A stretch of 64,000 nucleotides of DNA from Serilophus lunatus (taxonomy: Eukaryota > Chordata > Aves > Passeriformes > Eurylaimidae). This document shows positions 10,953 to 22,515 of the stretch, one piece after another. The DNA lies in assembly GCA_013399895.1 (NCBI GenBank), contig VXBA01003833.1, positions 1 to 64,000 of the forward strand, in the 5' to 3' direction. Numbering within the stretch: position 1 is the stretch's first letter; each line of letters opens with the position of its first letter. The position numbers and the translations under genes were made by a program. The notes beneath the pieces are model-generated. The model was not told the DNA's origin. It saw only the letters and a list, made by a program, of their open reading frames with translations, and did not search any database.

Positions 10953-11119
10953 TAGATTGATGATGATTATAATAATTAGATTAAATATCTCAATCAGAAT
11001 TATTTACTGCACAGTTTAGACAACTCTAACTATTATTAAGTAGTGATTAATTTCTCTCACCCATCCCAATTTCCATGAGAAAATCTCTCTTAAGTTTCAA
11101 GGAGCGGCCTTGAGGGGTG

Positions 11120-11139
11120 TCCCCCCATAGAAGGGGGGA
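11120..11139 (-). repeat. GC hairpin downstream of the TATA box
   Basis: TCCCCCC and GGGGGGA form a perfect 7-bp stem around a 6-base loop (ATAGAA). It lies 36-60 bases downstream of the minus-strand TATAAA, which would put it at the start of an LTR transcript. Confidence 0.55.
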
Positions 11140-11174
11140 GTTAGAAAACCCTCCCATTAAAAGCGGGTCTGGGC

Positions 11175-11180
11175 TTTATA
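11175..11180 (-). promoter_or_regulatory. TATA box of the candidate LTR
   Basis: TATAAA in the context GGGGCTATAAAGCCC on the minus strand, itself a small palindrome. It sits at the junction of a GC-richer upstream part and the hairpin region. Confidence 0.4.
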
Positions 11181-11901
11181 GCCCCGAGTGCCTGAAGTCA
11201 GTGAGGTGTCCCCAGGCTGTGCCAGCTCAGCAGCTTCAGATCAGGTGTCAGCACTGTCACCTGGTGGTTCCTCTGCCAGGAACTCAGGGAACGTTGTTCA
11301 TCCCAGAGTGTTTAACTTTGGGATGGATGAGTCAGGCTGGGCTCAGCATCCTCACCACCCAAAGCAGCAGGACCCCCCTGCCCATCCCACAAACAGGGAA
11401 TAGTTCCAGCTCTTTTCCCCCACTCAGGCAGAGCACCCTGATGCATCACACTCACACATCCCATGAGTGGACTTTGGTGCTGATTAATCGGAGGGAAGGA
11501 GCAGGATCAGGCCATCCACACTGTGAGTGGGATGTGTGTTTATATCTGCTATGTTGTTCCATCTTTGCTAGAGAAATTAATTCAGCACATAACAATGATC
11601 TGCTGGTGCTTGACTCAATATCAAACTCTCTCACTGGTCCTAACATGTTCTTTTTAGCACTTGGGAAAACCCTTTTTAGCAAAATTGAATGAACTCTTAT
11701 AGAAATGTGAGAAAGCCTCAGACAGCACCTGTAGCCACCTACCCACTCCTGAAACCAGTCTCTCCAAATGCCTACAATTATTCCTTATGGTGGATTGCCA
11801 CAGATCCCAGAGATTACTATGGAAGTTCTTCCCTGAGCTGCACTACAGCTGCTGGAGCTGCACCTGCTGAGTGTCCTCCCCCATGACAGAAGAGCTGAGC
11901 A

Positions 11902-12384
11902 TTTGCTGGAACGTGTTCAGAGAAGGGCAACAAGGATGGTGAAGGGGCTGGAGCACAAGCCCTGTGGGGAGCAGCTGAGGGAGCTGGGGTTGTTCAGCCT
12001 GGAGAAGAGGAGGCTCAGGGGTGACCTTATCGCTGTCTATAACTCCCTGAAAGGTTGTAGTCAGGCGGGGGTTGGTCTCTTCTCTCAGGCTCCCAGTGAC
12101 AGGACGAGAGGACAAAGTCTTAGGCTGCATCAGGGGAGGTTCAGGTTGGATATCAGGAGAAACTTTTCACAGAGAGAGTGATTTCCCATTGGAATGCGCT
12201 GCCCAGGGAGGTGGTGGAGTCACCGTCCCCGGATGTGTTTAGGAATAGGTTGGATGATGAACTTAGTGACATGGTTTAGATGTTTTAGATGACGGATTGG
12301 TGTTGGATAGATTGTGAAGTTAGGTAAAAGGTTGGACTTGATGATCTCTGCGGTGTTTTCCAACCTTGTTAATTCTGTGTGTTG
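11902..12384 (+). mobile_element. CR1 LINE, 5'-truncated, with distinctive 3' UTR
   Basis: An open frame starts LLERVQRRATRMVKGLEHKP and continues through LRELGLFSLEKRRLRGDLIA, GVGLFSQAPSDRTRG and GRFRLDIRRNF, then shifts frame near 12,170. The 3' UTR carries a segment (about 12,270-12,305, GACGGATTGGTGTTGGATAG) also present in the minus-strand copy at 59.80-59.94 kb, marking a subfamily. The tail is AATTCTGTGTGTTG. Confidence 0.9.
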
Positions 12385-15242
12385 TTAAATGGGTAATCAG
12401 GGCTCTTTCAGACATGTGTCAGACCAGTTTACAGCTTCTGTTGCACTCACTCATTTTTATGAAGGAAGTCTTTGAAATGACTCTCAGATACTTTTATAAC
12501 AGTAATCACAAACCCATTAAGTGATTAATGTGATCATTTGGCTGGAAAGTCAAAGTTTGCCAGGTAAGGGGACATTGAATTCTCTGTTGTAAGAGAGATT
12601 TCAGTTTTACAAAGATGAATACTTATGTGCTGTCATTGTTTAGAAATGCATTAAATCTGGATGAGAATAAGGTTAAAACGTCTTTTGTAGAATGGTTATT
12701 TCCAGTCTGGATGAATAAAGACATTTCAGTTGATAGATGCGAAGAGAATATTCTCTAGTGCCACGATACCTTCCTGAAAAGATCAGAACTATTTTACAGG
12801 TTGCATTATTTGCTGGGCAGTAGGTAAAGTAAAAAAAATTGCTTTTTTCAGGTTGAAACACTTTTTCATCCAGGTCTTAGTAAGATGATTTCCTCACATG
12901 GTTTGATCCTTTGTAGGTTAGATTTTACCAAGGAAGAAAACCAGGTATTTGTTGTGCTACATAAAGAAGACCAACAATTTTAGTAGAAGTAGTTGGCTGG
13001 GGTTCTGGGGTTTTTCCACTTGTCTGCAGCACTTCCCAAATAGGACAGTTCAGTGTAATTTTAAAATCAGGCATATTAAAAACTTTCCTGTTAAACCTTA
13101 TATATCCTGCTTTCACAAAACCTTTGAGATGCAATGCCAGAGAATAATGACAAAGTATCCTTTCAGATGGTTTTAGGCCTAAAATCTCTGGTACTTCATT
13201 AGTGTTCTAAAAATCTCTCCAGATTCCTTCTCTAAAGTTTCTTTGAACTTTTTAGCATAAAAAGGATGATTTGAAAGAATCTTGAGGAAGGTCTTGACAT
13301 TTCCTTCTCATTTATATTTGACATGTACTTTTAAAAGTTAAATTTACCTTTTATAACTTTTTATAAATTTAATTGCTGTTAAATACAAAGAGAGAGAAAA
13401 ACACATTATCCTTTTGGCAAACTGTTTATAAATATGTGGACTGGTAGAGAACTCCACAGTGCTAGAATGAATTTTCTAGTAAAACCAACTATTTTGACCC
13501 TTGACTCCCTTTGTTCTGTTTGCTCAGAACATATTTTTACTAGAAATCTAAACTCTTTTTTTTCCCCGCTCTGTATTTTTCTTTTTTCCTCCATACACTG
13601 AAATTCTTCAGATACTTTGAAAAAGTTCCTCAGTCAAATATTCATCTGAGCTCTTTTTTGTGTGTATTTATTGGAAAATGCCTAAAGCTGAACTATGCAG
13701 CTCAACTTCTCAGGAGAAAAAGATCTATTAGCAAATGGAATTTATTCTGACAATGATTCCAAATATCATTTTGCAGCAACATTCAGCCATAGTTAATAAG
13801 AAGTTTGAGGGTTTTTATAAGAATTAGAGTTCTTTTGAATGTTTTCTACAGCTTCTGCAATAAATTTCTCAGTAAGTCTTCTAATCTTCGGATATGCACA
13901 ATCCTCCTTAGATCTTACATAGAAATGATCTTATTCTTTAATTTATTTATTTACTTAAAAATATGAACAGAAAAAGAAAGGTTGAACTGACAACAGATAA
14001 AACTACTCTAACAGACAAAAAGAATTTTAAGTAAATCTACTAACTGATTCCTTTTTCTTCTCTGGTTCATTTCCGTCCTTTTTCTCTCCTGCTCAAGGGC
14101 TGCTCCAAAGCCTGTTCCAGTCAATAATGGTCTTTCCCCTGATTTCAGTGGACAGTGCCTCAGCAGTTGAGTGTTGCTGATGCATTTGCATTCTCTGAAC
14201 TAAATTAGTTGCTTACAGCTAATTTATTGCAGTCATGAAAACCCACCCACTTTCCAATTCCTGGCTTTTACAGAGCTGGTAGCACTGGGGATTGGGAAGA
14301 TAAAAGCTGCTGAAGAATCAATTGGCTGAACAAGTAGAATGTATGGAAAAAACATTAGGAAAGCTCAATGATCTACTGCATTGCCATTAAACATCAATAA
14401 GAACAGGAAAGCAAAACACATGCACTTTTGTCTTATACATAAATGTAGATAAAACCCAAAGGAATGAGGGATCTGGACTAAGTCCCTGAGCTCTGAAAAC
14501 GAATAAGTAAGAAAATTTTAACCCAATTCGGCCAACCATTCTTTATTTCCCCTGCTTGCATAAGAAAACAAAATCTGTAAACTAAAAAGTTTCAGAGTTT
14601 CTTTTCTACATTCTAAATATCACCTCTATAATCCATATCACTGTATGAATATCACTATATCACTTATGACTCTACATGTTCCACATCCACCATCTTGCTG
14701 ATGCTCATTACTTTCAATTCAAGGCAAGACAAGCTCTTCTACATCCTTTAATTAGCAGTAATGAGGTAATGGCAAGAGCCATCTGCTCTGATTAAGTGAA
14801 TCAGTTCCAAGAGCTGCCTGTACTCACTGCGTGTTTGCTCAGTGGTTTTAGGTGCTACAGAGTAAGAGCCCATAGAGAGGCAGTTCCATCTCTCCTGGTT
14901 GAAAACGTCTGCTACAAAAGTTTTCTTAGGATTACTTATGTGCTCTCACACTTCCAGATGGGGATTAAGATTAAAGGAACAGCAGCAAAACCACAGCTGC
15001 CTTAGCTTGCCTTTTTGTAGCTGCTTAAGAAGCAAAATTCCTGGTAATTTCTTAAAAATTTTGGAAATTTGTACCTAAATCAGTCTTTAAACAAACCTGA
15101 GCCTAAAAATGCTTCTTTTCTATACCAATGAGAAAAATAAAACAAGGGAGTCGCAGAAATCTTCTTTAATATTTTTTTCCTCCTGATTTGCAGGCAGGTG
15201 AGAACAGACTACGCCTATTGATTGATTCTTATTCAGCTTCGA
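12385..15242. other. Unique AT-rich stretch, no gene seen
   Basis: I find no gene or named repeat in 2.9 kb. The piece at 14,165-14,330 is less AT-rich, carries an ATTTGCAT octamer at 14,184-14,191 and looks like the kind of sequence found in conserved non-coding elements; this cannot be tested here. Confidence 0.5.
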
Positions 15243-15967
15243 GTGGTCAAATGAAGTTCAGCAAGACCAAGTGTGAGGTCCTACACCTGGGTGGGGCCAT
15301 CCCAAACACAAACACAGGCTGGGAAGAGCATGGATTGAGAGCAGGTCTGGGAGAAGGGTTCAGGGAGGCTGGTGGAGGAGAGGCTGGACACGACCCATCC
15401 CAGAAAGCCCCCCGTGCCCTGGGCTGATCCCACAGCAGGGGAGGGGGGGATTGTGTCCCTCTGCCCCCTCGGGTGAGACCCCCCTGCAGACCTGCTCCAG
15501 CCCTGGGGAACAGCACAGGGGGGACGTGGAGCTGCTGGAGAGAGGCCAGAGGAGGCACCAGGGGATCAGAGGGATGGAGCAGCTCTGCTGGGAGGGAAGG
15601 CTGGGAGAGTTGGGATTGTTCAGCCTGGAGAAGAAAAGGATCCAAGGAGATCTTGGAGCCCATTCTAGGGCCTAAAGGGGCTCCAGGAGAGCTGGAGAGG
15701 GACTGGGGACAAGGGTTGGAGTGACAGGACACAGGGAATGGCTTCCCACTGCCGGAGGGCAGGGGGAGATGGGATATTGGGAAGGAATTCCTGGCTGTGA
15801 GGGTGGGCAGGCCCTGGCACAGGGTGCACAGAGAAGCTGTGGCTGCCCCATCCCTGGGAGTGTCCAAGGCCAGGTTGGAGCCACCTGGGACAGTGGGAGG
15901 TGTCCCTGCCCAGGGCAGGGGGTGGCACTGGGTAAGCTTCCCTTCCAACTCAAACCATTCTGTGAAA
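15243..15967 (+). mobile_element. CR1 LINE, longest copy in the window
   Basis: It begins within the reverse transcriptase (MKFSKTKCEVLHLG) and covers the C-terminal part of ORF2, with frameshifts, and the whole 3' UTR. Recognisable parts are LGELGLFSLEKKRIQGDL-like sequence near 15,600-15,660 and TTCCCACTGCCGGAGGGCAG at 15,744. The terminal block GTGTCCAAGGCCAGGTTGGA and the tail CCATTCTGTGAAAT follow. The reading frame breaks several times, so it is a pseudogene. Confidence 0.9.
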
Positions 15968-17159
15968 TTTACCTTTTGATTAATTTCTTTTCAGTTATTT
16001 TAATATATATCAGGCTTGATTTAATGCCACAAAGATTAATGTTTATTTTTTACATATTTACATACAAATAATATGGAAACCGTACAAGTTTTATCCTTAG
16101 TGAGAGATACCTGTCAGGTACAACTGTGCAGGATCTGGAGAAAAAGTCTAAAAAGCTTTATTTCTCTCTCTTAGGGGCTCACAAAATGTTGCACTAGTTG
16201 CTTTCTGTGTCTTTTCATTCTCTGGCAAACTGGAATAACATTTAATTTCTCTATAAAGAATTTCGCTATTTATAGAAGCTAATACTCCAGCTGAGGAAAA
16301 CATTTTCTGTGCAGGCCTTGCACAGAATCCAGTATCCAGGTTTCTGGAGAAACTGAAGGGTGATAGGACCCCTAGAAAATCAAAGCAATATGGAAGTTAG
16401 ACTTGAATGTGCTTATTTGGGTGAAAAATGTGGCAACTAACCTGAATCATGTCCCTCAAAGGGTATAATTTCTTGGTAATTCTCAATTCTTATTTCACCA
16501 ATATGATAAATACCAATTAATACATATCCAGCCACAGTTTTCAGTTTTAATGGTTTACAGGTTAGCAGATATTAAGACTCTGAAACCATATTTATAAAAA
16601 TATTACATGATCTACAAAGATTACAGAGAGGATTTTTTTTTTTTACTTTTTACTTCAACGAAACATGTTCAACAGGAAAAATAAGAGGTGACAGTGAGAA
16701 CTGTTTCACATTACATTATTGAAAGTGTATTTCTCTGGACATTACCTCCCGTGGCCTGGGTTGCTGTTACTGTCTATAAATCATTAATTCATCTTTATTG
16801 AATATGACCATTTAAAACTGAATGGCACATGGATAACACGTAGGCAACAATACTCCAAAGTTACATTTCCTGCCTTCGTTACAGCAGAGAAATGAACTTC
16901 AGGGACTGTGCGCTCTGGAATTGTAACAAGCAATATTCTGCTTCAGGGCAGTGAATATAAAGTTGGATCTCAACAGGAGGAAATTCTTGGTGGACTCAGT
17001 TCATCACCTGTAAAATATAACATTAGAAACCTTCCTTTTTAATATGTTTTTTTGTTTGTTTTTGACTGGGTTATAAATAATTTGGGACAGTCTTTATCTG
17101 TAATGAACACAGAACTGATTTCAGTGGAATCAGTCGATGCTGCCATGGAAAATGTAATT
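15968..17159. other. Unique AT-rich stretch, no gene seen
   Basis: AT-rich sequence with a T-run at about 16,635-16,645. No gene or repeat family recognised. Confidence 0.5.
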
Positions 17160-17635
17160 CCAAGAGTGGTTTGGCTAGGAAGGGACCTTAAAGATCATTT
17201 AATCCACCCCTCCTGCCCTGGGCAGAGACACCTTCCACTAACCCAGGGTGCTCCAAGTCTCGTCCAACTTGGCCCTGGACACTTCCAGGGATGGGGCAGC
17301 CACAGCTTCTCCGGGCAACCCCTTCCCATTGGGTCACTGCCCTCATCATGAACAATTTCTGCCTTGAATTCCATCTAAATCTATTGTCTTTTGGTTTAAA
17401 TGGCTGTCCCTTGTTCCGTCACTCCGGGCCTTGGTCAAAAATTTTCACCATCTTTCTTAAACCTTCTTTGCACATCAAAAGGCTGCAATTATCCCTCTCT
17501 GGAGCCTTTCCTCCCAGCTAAGGAAACACCACTCCTTTAGACTCTGTACTTGGAAAAGATGTTCCTGCCCTCTGACTACCTTTGTGCATCTCCCCTGGAC
17601 TTGCTCTGACAGTTCTATTTCTTCCTTTAGTTAAT
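17160..17635 (-). mobile_element. CR1 LINE 3' portion, about 475 bp
   Basis: It starts with GTGGTTTGGCTAGGAAGGGA and continues through CCACCCCTCCTGCCCTGGGC and CTTCCAGGGATGGGGCAGCC. The rest corresponds to the ORF2 C-terminus read on the minus strand and ends near CTCCCCTGGACTTGCTCTGA. The inner half is diverged and without an open frame. Confidence 0.85.
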
Positions 17636-19195
17636 ATTCATAATACAAATGTTTTTTGCAGATTTGAAGGAAGAACATACATAAATTAATTTCCTTCTTT
17701 AATTGTAGATAGTCCAAAAGGAAACCAGGATGCTTGTGGTTTCCAGCTCCAAACCCACTGAAAATTTGGAGAAGCTTGTTCAAAAAAAGAGAAGTGTCTC
17801 TATCCTCACTCTAAGAACACTTAAAACTGTAGTAAAATGTTAGTTGCTGATTCTGAGTTCTGCTGTTTTTTAATTTTATGGTTTCAAAATTGCCTTCAAA
17901 ATAATATTACTCATGTAAAATCAACTACTTAAATATAGAATGTGGAATCTATGCAGTTAATGTTATTAGCAGAGCAGTGGAAGTTGATAGACTTGATATT
18001 GGCTTCTTGTTCTGAGAAATATTTGTTATTGAAAAACTTCCAATGGAAATCCCTATAAGATCAGGTAAAGCAGATGCCAGGCTGAACTTTTAACAAGCTG
18101 TGGAGAAATCTTGATATATATGGCAAATTCTGTAATGAAACAAATGTTAGATGTTAATTCAGGTCATAAATAAAAGCTACTTGAGAAAACTTAATGCCAA
18201 AATTGAATTCTAAGGTGCTCTTAGGATGATTAATGCCTGGAAAAATGTATGAGATTATTGAGTGTTTTAGATGGCCCTTAAAAATAACATCAGTATATGG
18301 ACACTAATTAAATTTCTGTTTCTCCTCCTCCTTGTCTGACATGAACCAGCCAGTTCATCTTTCTCCTTTGAACATGTTGCTTTACCTCAGCTGAGCTCTC
18401 CAAAATGTTCATTGCTGAAGAGTTTGCACTTGTCCTAGAGGAGATTTTTCTGTAGAAAGGTAGTTATAAATAGCAGTGTCATATGTTAAAAATAACTCAA
18501 AACAGAAGGGTGCAATAAAAACTTCTGTTTTCATGAAGAGCTTCTCTCCTATTGCTCAAAAAAAACCAGTGTACAAGGACAGGGACTTATCCATTTAACT
18601 TATTAAGCAGGATGTGTTTTGGACAGAATTCATAATTAGGAACCCATTTGAAATAAATCCTTCATTCACATAATTAGAAATAGACATTAAGCAGCTGACA
18701 CTTTGTTTTGTTAATAAATACTGATTTTTTAAAAATAGTAAACATCGAATGTATTAATTTTACAGGAGATGAAGATTGAATTATGTTTTTCTGGCAGCAA
18801 TTAAAGGAGTGATTTTTGTATCCCTGCTGAACACTAAGCCAGTGGGTACATTTTTGAGCAGGATTTGTGTAGGTGGGGTGAGGATTTGACCCTGGAACAT
18901 TTACTGTGCTAAGACAAGAAGGAATATATTTATCTGGTGATGTTTCATTAGATCCAGCAGCAACTCTGTCTCTACAAAACAATTCCAGTTCAAAGGATCC
19001 CATGTTTCAGAGGTTACTTTTTTCAAAACAGTTAATTTGAGTGTGGCAGAAGAGCTTCAATCAGTTCCTATTTTTTCAAAAAGGTTCTGTAATTGCATAA
19101 CAGGAAATACTAAATAGAAAGATTTCTTGAGGAAAACGCTTGTGGAAACAGGTTAGTATTCCAAGGTGATCTTCTTTTAAAGTCCTCCAGTATAA
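17636..19195. other. Unique AT-rich stretch, no gene seen
   Basis: No gene, RNA or repeat family recognised. Base composition is uniform and AT-rich. Confidence 0.5.
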
Positions 19196-19262
19196 CATAG
19201 AATCACGCAATCATTAAGATTGGATAAGCCCGCCAAGATCACCAAGTCCAACCTCATCAACA
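19196..19262 (-). mobile_element. CR1 LINE 3' tail, short old copy
   Basis: ATAGAATCACGCAATCATTA and then AGATTGGATAAGCCCGCCAA, GATCACCAAGTCCAACCTCA: the reverse complement of a CR1 3' terminus. Only about 70 bp remain. Confidence 0.75.
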
Positions 19263-19967
19263 TCAAGAACCCAAATTTTCAGCTCATTGCATAAAGCAGC
19301 AAAGCAAGAGAGCAGTAGCAGATTTATTTTCCCCAAAAATATTAGATCTTCAAAAGAGGAAAAGAGTTCCCTGGTGGTTTATTATTAAGAACATGCCAAC
19401 CAACTGGTGAATAATTCTCAATACGCTCTCTGAAATTCAGGCAGAAATAACACTCCCTTGTGAAAGTGGGGGAAGCAAATACAAAATCCAATAAACCCCA
19501 GTGAGAAAGTAATAGGAACAAGTTTCTGATTCCACATGGATAGAAGGCAAACCTCAGAAAAAAGTTTGGATATGTTAATTAAAATAAACATTTAATATCC
19601 GTTGGATAGTATCCTGCTAACTTTGCTCTAGTATTCTCTTGGCAAACAACTTGAGTAATTAAGACTAAAGACAAGTATCATTTGCTCCTTTATTTGATGT
19701 GTCAGTGTAGGATGAAAACTAGAAACATTGTTCAATAAAAAGCAGAGGCAGGAATAAGGCCATGGGGAATTTGTGCAGGTTGAAAATGTTTTAAGACAGC
19801 GTACCAGTACCTGTCCTTAAAACTGAAATCCGTGTCTCCTCCTCCAACAGCAACAAAATCTGCGGCACACCTAAAAAATCTGGCACCTGTGTTTTGTACC
19901 CCAGAGTTCTCTGTGGACTTATATTCACAGCCCTGATCTAAAGTCCTTTGTTGTGCCCATCATCTAC
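19263..19967. other. Unique stretch, no gene seen
   Basis: AT-rich sequence without recognisable genes or repeats. Confidence 0.45.
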
Positions 19968-20070
19968 AGAACTGTAGAATGGTTTGGGTTTGAAGGGCCC
20001 TTAAAAGATCATCCAGCCCCAACGCCTTCCACCAGAGACTGGATTGTCCCTTTGGATCCCTAAGAGCACT
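19968..20070 (-). mobile_element. CR1 LINE 3' tail
   Basis: TGTAGAATGGTTTGGGTTTG, then AAGGGCCCTTAAAAGATCATCC and CCTTCCACCAGAG, a minus-strand CR1 terminus. It may extend in degraded form to about 20,215. A plus-strand CR1 tail 370 bp away gives an inverted pair. Confidence 0.8.
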
Positions 20071-20442
20071 GTTCAAGGCATGTCCAACACTGTCAGCACT
20101 CCTTTCCCTGAAGACACATCCCAGGATGTTTTACACACTCTTCTGGAAAAGGTTTCTGCCTGCCAGCCCTCAGTAGCTGGATGTTTGAAACTCATGCACT
20201 CCCTCTCTTCAGAAAAGCAAAGTGGTCTGTGGAGAGGAAAAACCAGACCACGGTGCCACCAAGAGTGGGAGAAGGACAAGAAGGAAAAGGGAGCCCTGCT
20301 GTGGCTTAATGATTGCTGCAGGTAGAGCAGAGGACTCTGGGCTTCTGAGTCCAGCTCTCTGAGATGAATTTCCATCTCTTTGCTCACCATTCAGGAGTTT
20401 GGAAAGCATTGGGAAGCTTCCATGCTTGTAGCTGACCTCCAG

Positions 20443-20586
20443 TTTGTGGCTGCCTCAATGGAGGTGTCCAAGGCCAGGTTGGAGCAACCTGGGATAGTGG
20501 GAGGTGTCCCTGCCCAGGGCAGGGAGGGGGATGGGGTGATCTTTGAGGTCCTTTCCAACCCAAACCAGTCTGAGATTCTATGATTC
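20443..20586 (+). mobile_element. CR1 LINE 3' tail
   Basis: GTGTCCAAGGCCAGGTTGGA, then AACCTGGGATAGTGGGAGGT, GCCCAGGGCAGGGAGG and the tail GAGATTCTATGATTC. It is a well-preserved CR1 end. Confidence 0.9.
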
Positions 20587-22089
20587 AAACACATGTAGAA
20601 GAGGAGTATTAGAGAGCTACAGAAGTTCTAAAAGTGGTTCAAATTTTATAGGAGTTTAAACTTCCCGAGTGTTCACAAGAAATCTGCTTTTGTGCTGATA
20701 TGACAATTTTATTGTCTGCAATCAGGTGGCCCACAGTAGAAATAATACTTTGAACACAAAAAAATGGGAGACTTTAAGCCCTTGAAACAAAAGTCTTGAT
20801 TCTTCAGAATGAAATGTAAATTTGAGCAGTAAATGGTGCTTTTTTAAAAAACTTTGACAGAAATTCTTTTATTGTGCATATATGAGATTCATCTAAATTG
20901 GCAAGAGAAGGATTTCATGAGAACATACGGACTGAGTTTTTCCTTTTTTATTTTTTTCTTTCATAGGAAGACACTGTTCTACAGAGTTCTAGCACTGACT
21001 GTGACTTTAAAACACAGCCATCAGCTGCATAAGGTGCTAACAAGGTCCTAAACACAAATGAATTCATTTCAAATAGAATGAAGCAGCTGTTACAATCATC
21101 AACAGGACTTATATTTTTGCCCATAAAAAAAATCAAAAATAAGACAAACATAAAGAAATTAAGAAAAACTGTTATGGGCGCTCTGGCATGATTAGGTATG
21201 TGAAAATTAGAGTAAGAAATAAGAATATTTGTGGTGTTAACTAAAAAATCCCAGTTGCCAATACTGACTTCACCAGGGGTCTGACAATGTAGTTTCCACA
21301 ATGTTTTAGAGATGAGGTGCTCTCTGTGATTTTTTTATACTCCTATCAGATATATGAGCACAATTAGTTTATTTGACAACTCTTTCTTTAGGATTCTGTA
21401 ACTGTTAGAGGCAGAAATAACACAAGTTCTTGCTTGTTTTGACATTCAGGATGAGTTTATTCACAAATACTGTCAATGTTCCAGGTCATATGTGACTTTT
21501 TCAATATTAAGAAAAAGATTCAAAAATTTGAAGATCTAAGATTAAAGCATTACTTGGAGTTCAGGAGAAGAAAGCATTACAGGAGATGATACACTTGGAA
21601 TTTTCAGAGATTTTTGATTTGTACTGGCAGAATCCTCATTAGGAGGTTAGACAGCATGTCCTACTCCTCTGACAGGCACACTGCCAGGGAATTGGAATAT
21701 TCAGAGAGTTTTGTGTCACAGTCTTCAATTTATAAATACCTTTGTGGGTTTGCTGGTAAGGTGAAGCAACTGAAGACACAAAATTTTATTTTACATACAC
21801 TGAAAGGTGAAACAAGGCTGGTACCAAGTCTTCTGAAACTTAAGTTATGTGCCAGGAAAGATTTGGTTTTGCAGGGTAGGTACTTAGATGTGTAAAACTG
21901 AAATGTAGTGATGCAAGGAAGGGAACTATCATTAAATGTACCGGGGAAGAAGTGCTTGCAAGGATCTGCACAGTTGCACAGTCCATGCTCTCCGAGTGGA
22001 TACTGGCACACAAACAGTGATTTCCTTTGATTATTTCCCTTCCATAGGGAAGGGGTTCAAGTGTTTGCTTAGGGTTAAACTGTTTCAAA
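20587..22089. other. Unique AT-rich stretch, no gene seen
   Basis: No gene or repeat recognised. Confidence 0.5.
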
Positions 22090-22515
22090 TTGGAGTTTTG
22101 GAGCACAAATCTGATGAGGAGCAGCTGAGGGAGCTGGGGGGGCTCAGCCTGGAGCAAAGGAGGCTCGGGGGGCTCCTGGAATTCTCTGCAATCCCTGCCA
22201 GGAGGGGGGAGCCGGGGGGGGTCGGGCTCTGCTCCCAGGGAACAAGGGCCAGGAGGAGAGGGAACGGCCTCAGGGTGGGCCAGGGCAGGGGCAGGGGGCA
22301 CAGGAGGAGGAATTGGGGCCTGGCCAGGGGGGTCAGGCCTTGGCAGGGGCTGCCCAGGGAGGGGGGCAGTGCCCAGCCCTGGAGGTGCCCAGGGAACCTG
22401 TGGATGTGGCACCTGGGACATGAGTTAGTGGTAACACAGGGATTGCGCTGGGTTGATGTTTGAACTTGATGATCTTGGAGGTCTTTTCCAACTCTAATGA
22501 TTTTGTGACTCTTTG
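22090..22515 (+). mobile_element. CR1 LINE, GC-rich subfamily
   Basis: Open frame LEHKSDEEQLRELGGLSLEQ, then RRLGGLLEFSAIPARRGEPG, GVGLCSQGTRARRRGNGLR and an arginine/glycine-rich end. This is the CR1 ORF2 C-terminus drifted to high GC. By eye it is nearly identical to the minus-strand copy at 38.08-38.50 kb over about 270 bp, and the first 140 bp of the window belong to the same type. The tail is TTCCAACTCTAATGATTTTGTGAC. Confidence 0.9.

Larger units (their letters stand above)
10900..11600 (-). mobile_element. Candidate LTR, minus strand, ends unresolved
   Basis: On the minus strand a TATAAAGCCC box (TATAAA at 11,175-11,180) follows a moderately GC-rich U3-like region of about 400 bp. A strong C6/G6 hairpin lies just downstream of the expected start site (11,120-11,139). 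An AATAAA signal follows at 10,947-10,952. The order U3, TATA, hairpin, poly(A) signal fits an LTR. No convincing TG...CA ends or target duplications were found. A plus-strand open frame of 191 codons runs through it (11,117-11,692) but lacks motifs and is antisense to this promoter; I take it as chance. Confidence 0.4.

Noticed and set aside
11106..11118. AGCGGCCTTGAGG shared with about 39,336-39,348
   Set aside because: A single 13-base match between two places in 64 kb is expected by chance, and the flanks do not align.
15247..15948. 233-codon minus-strand open frame
   Set aside because: It is antisense to a plus-strand CR1 copy; Pro/Ser/Leu-rich translation is what CR1 gives in reverse.
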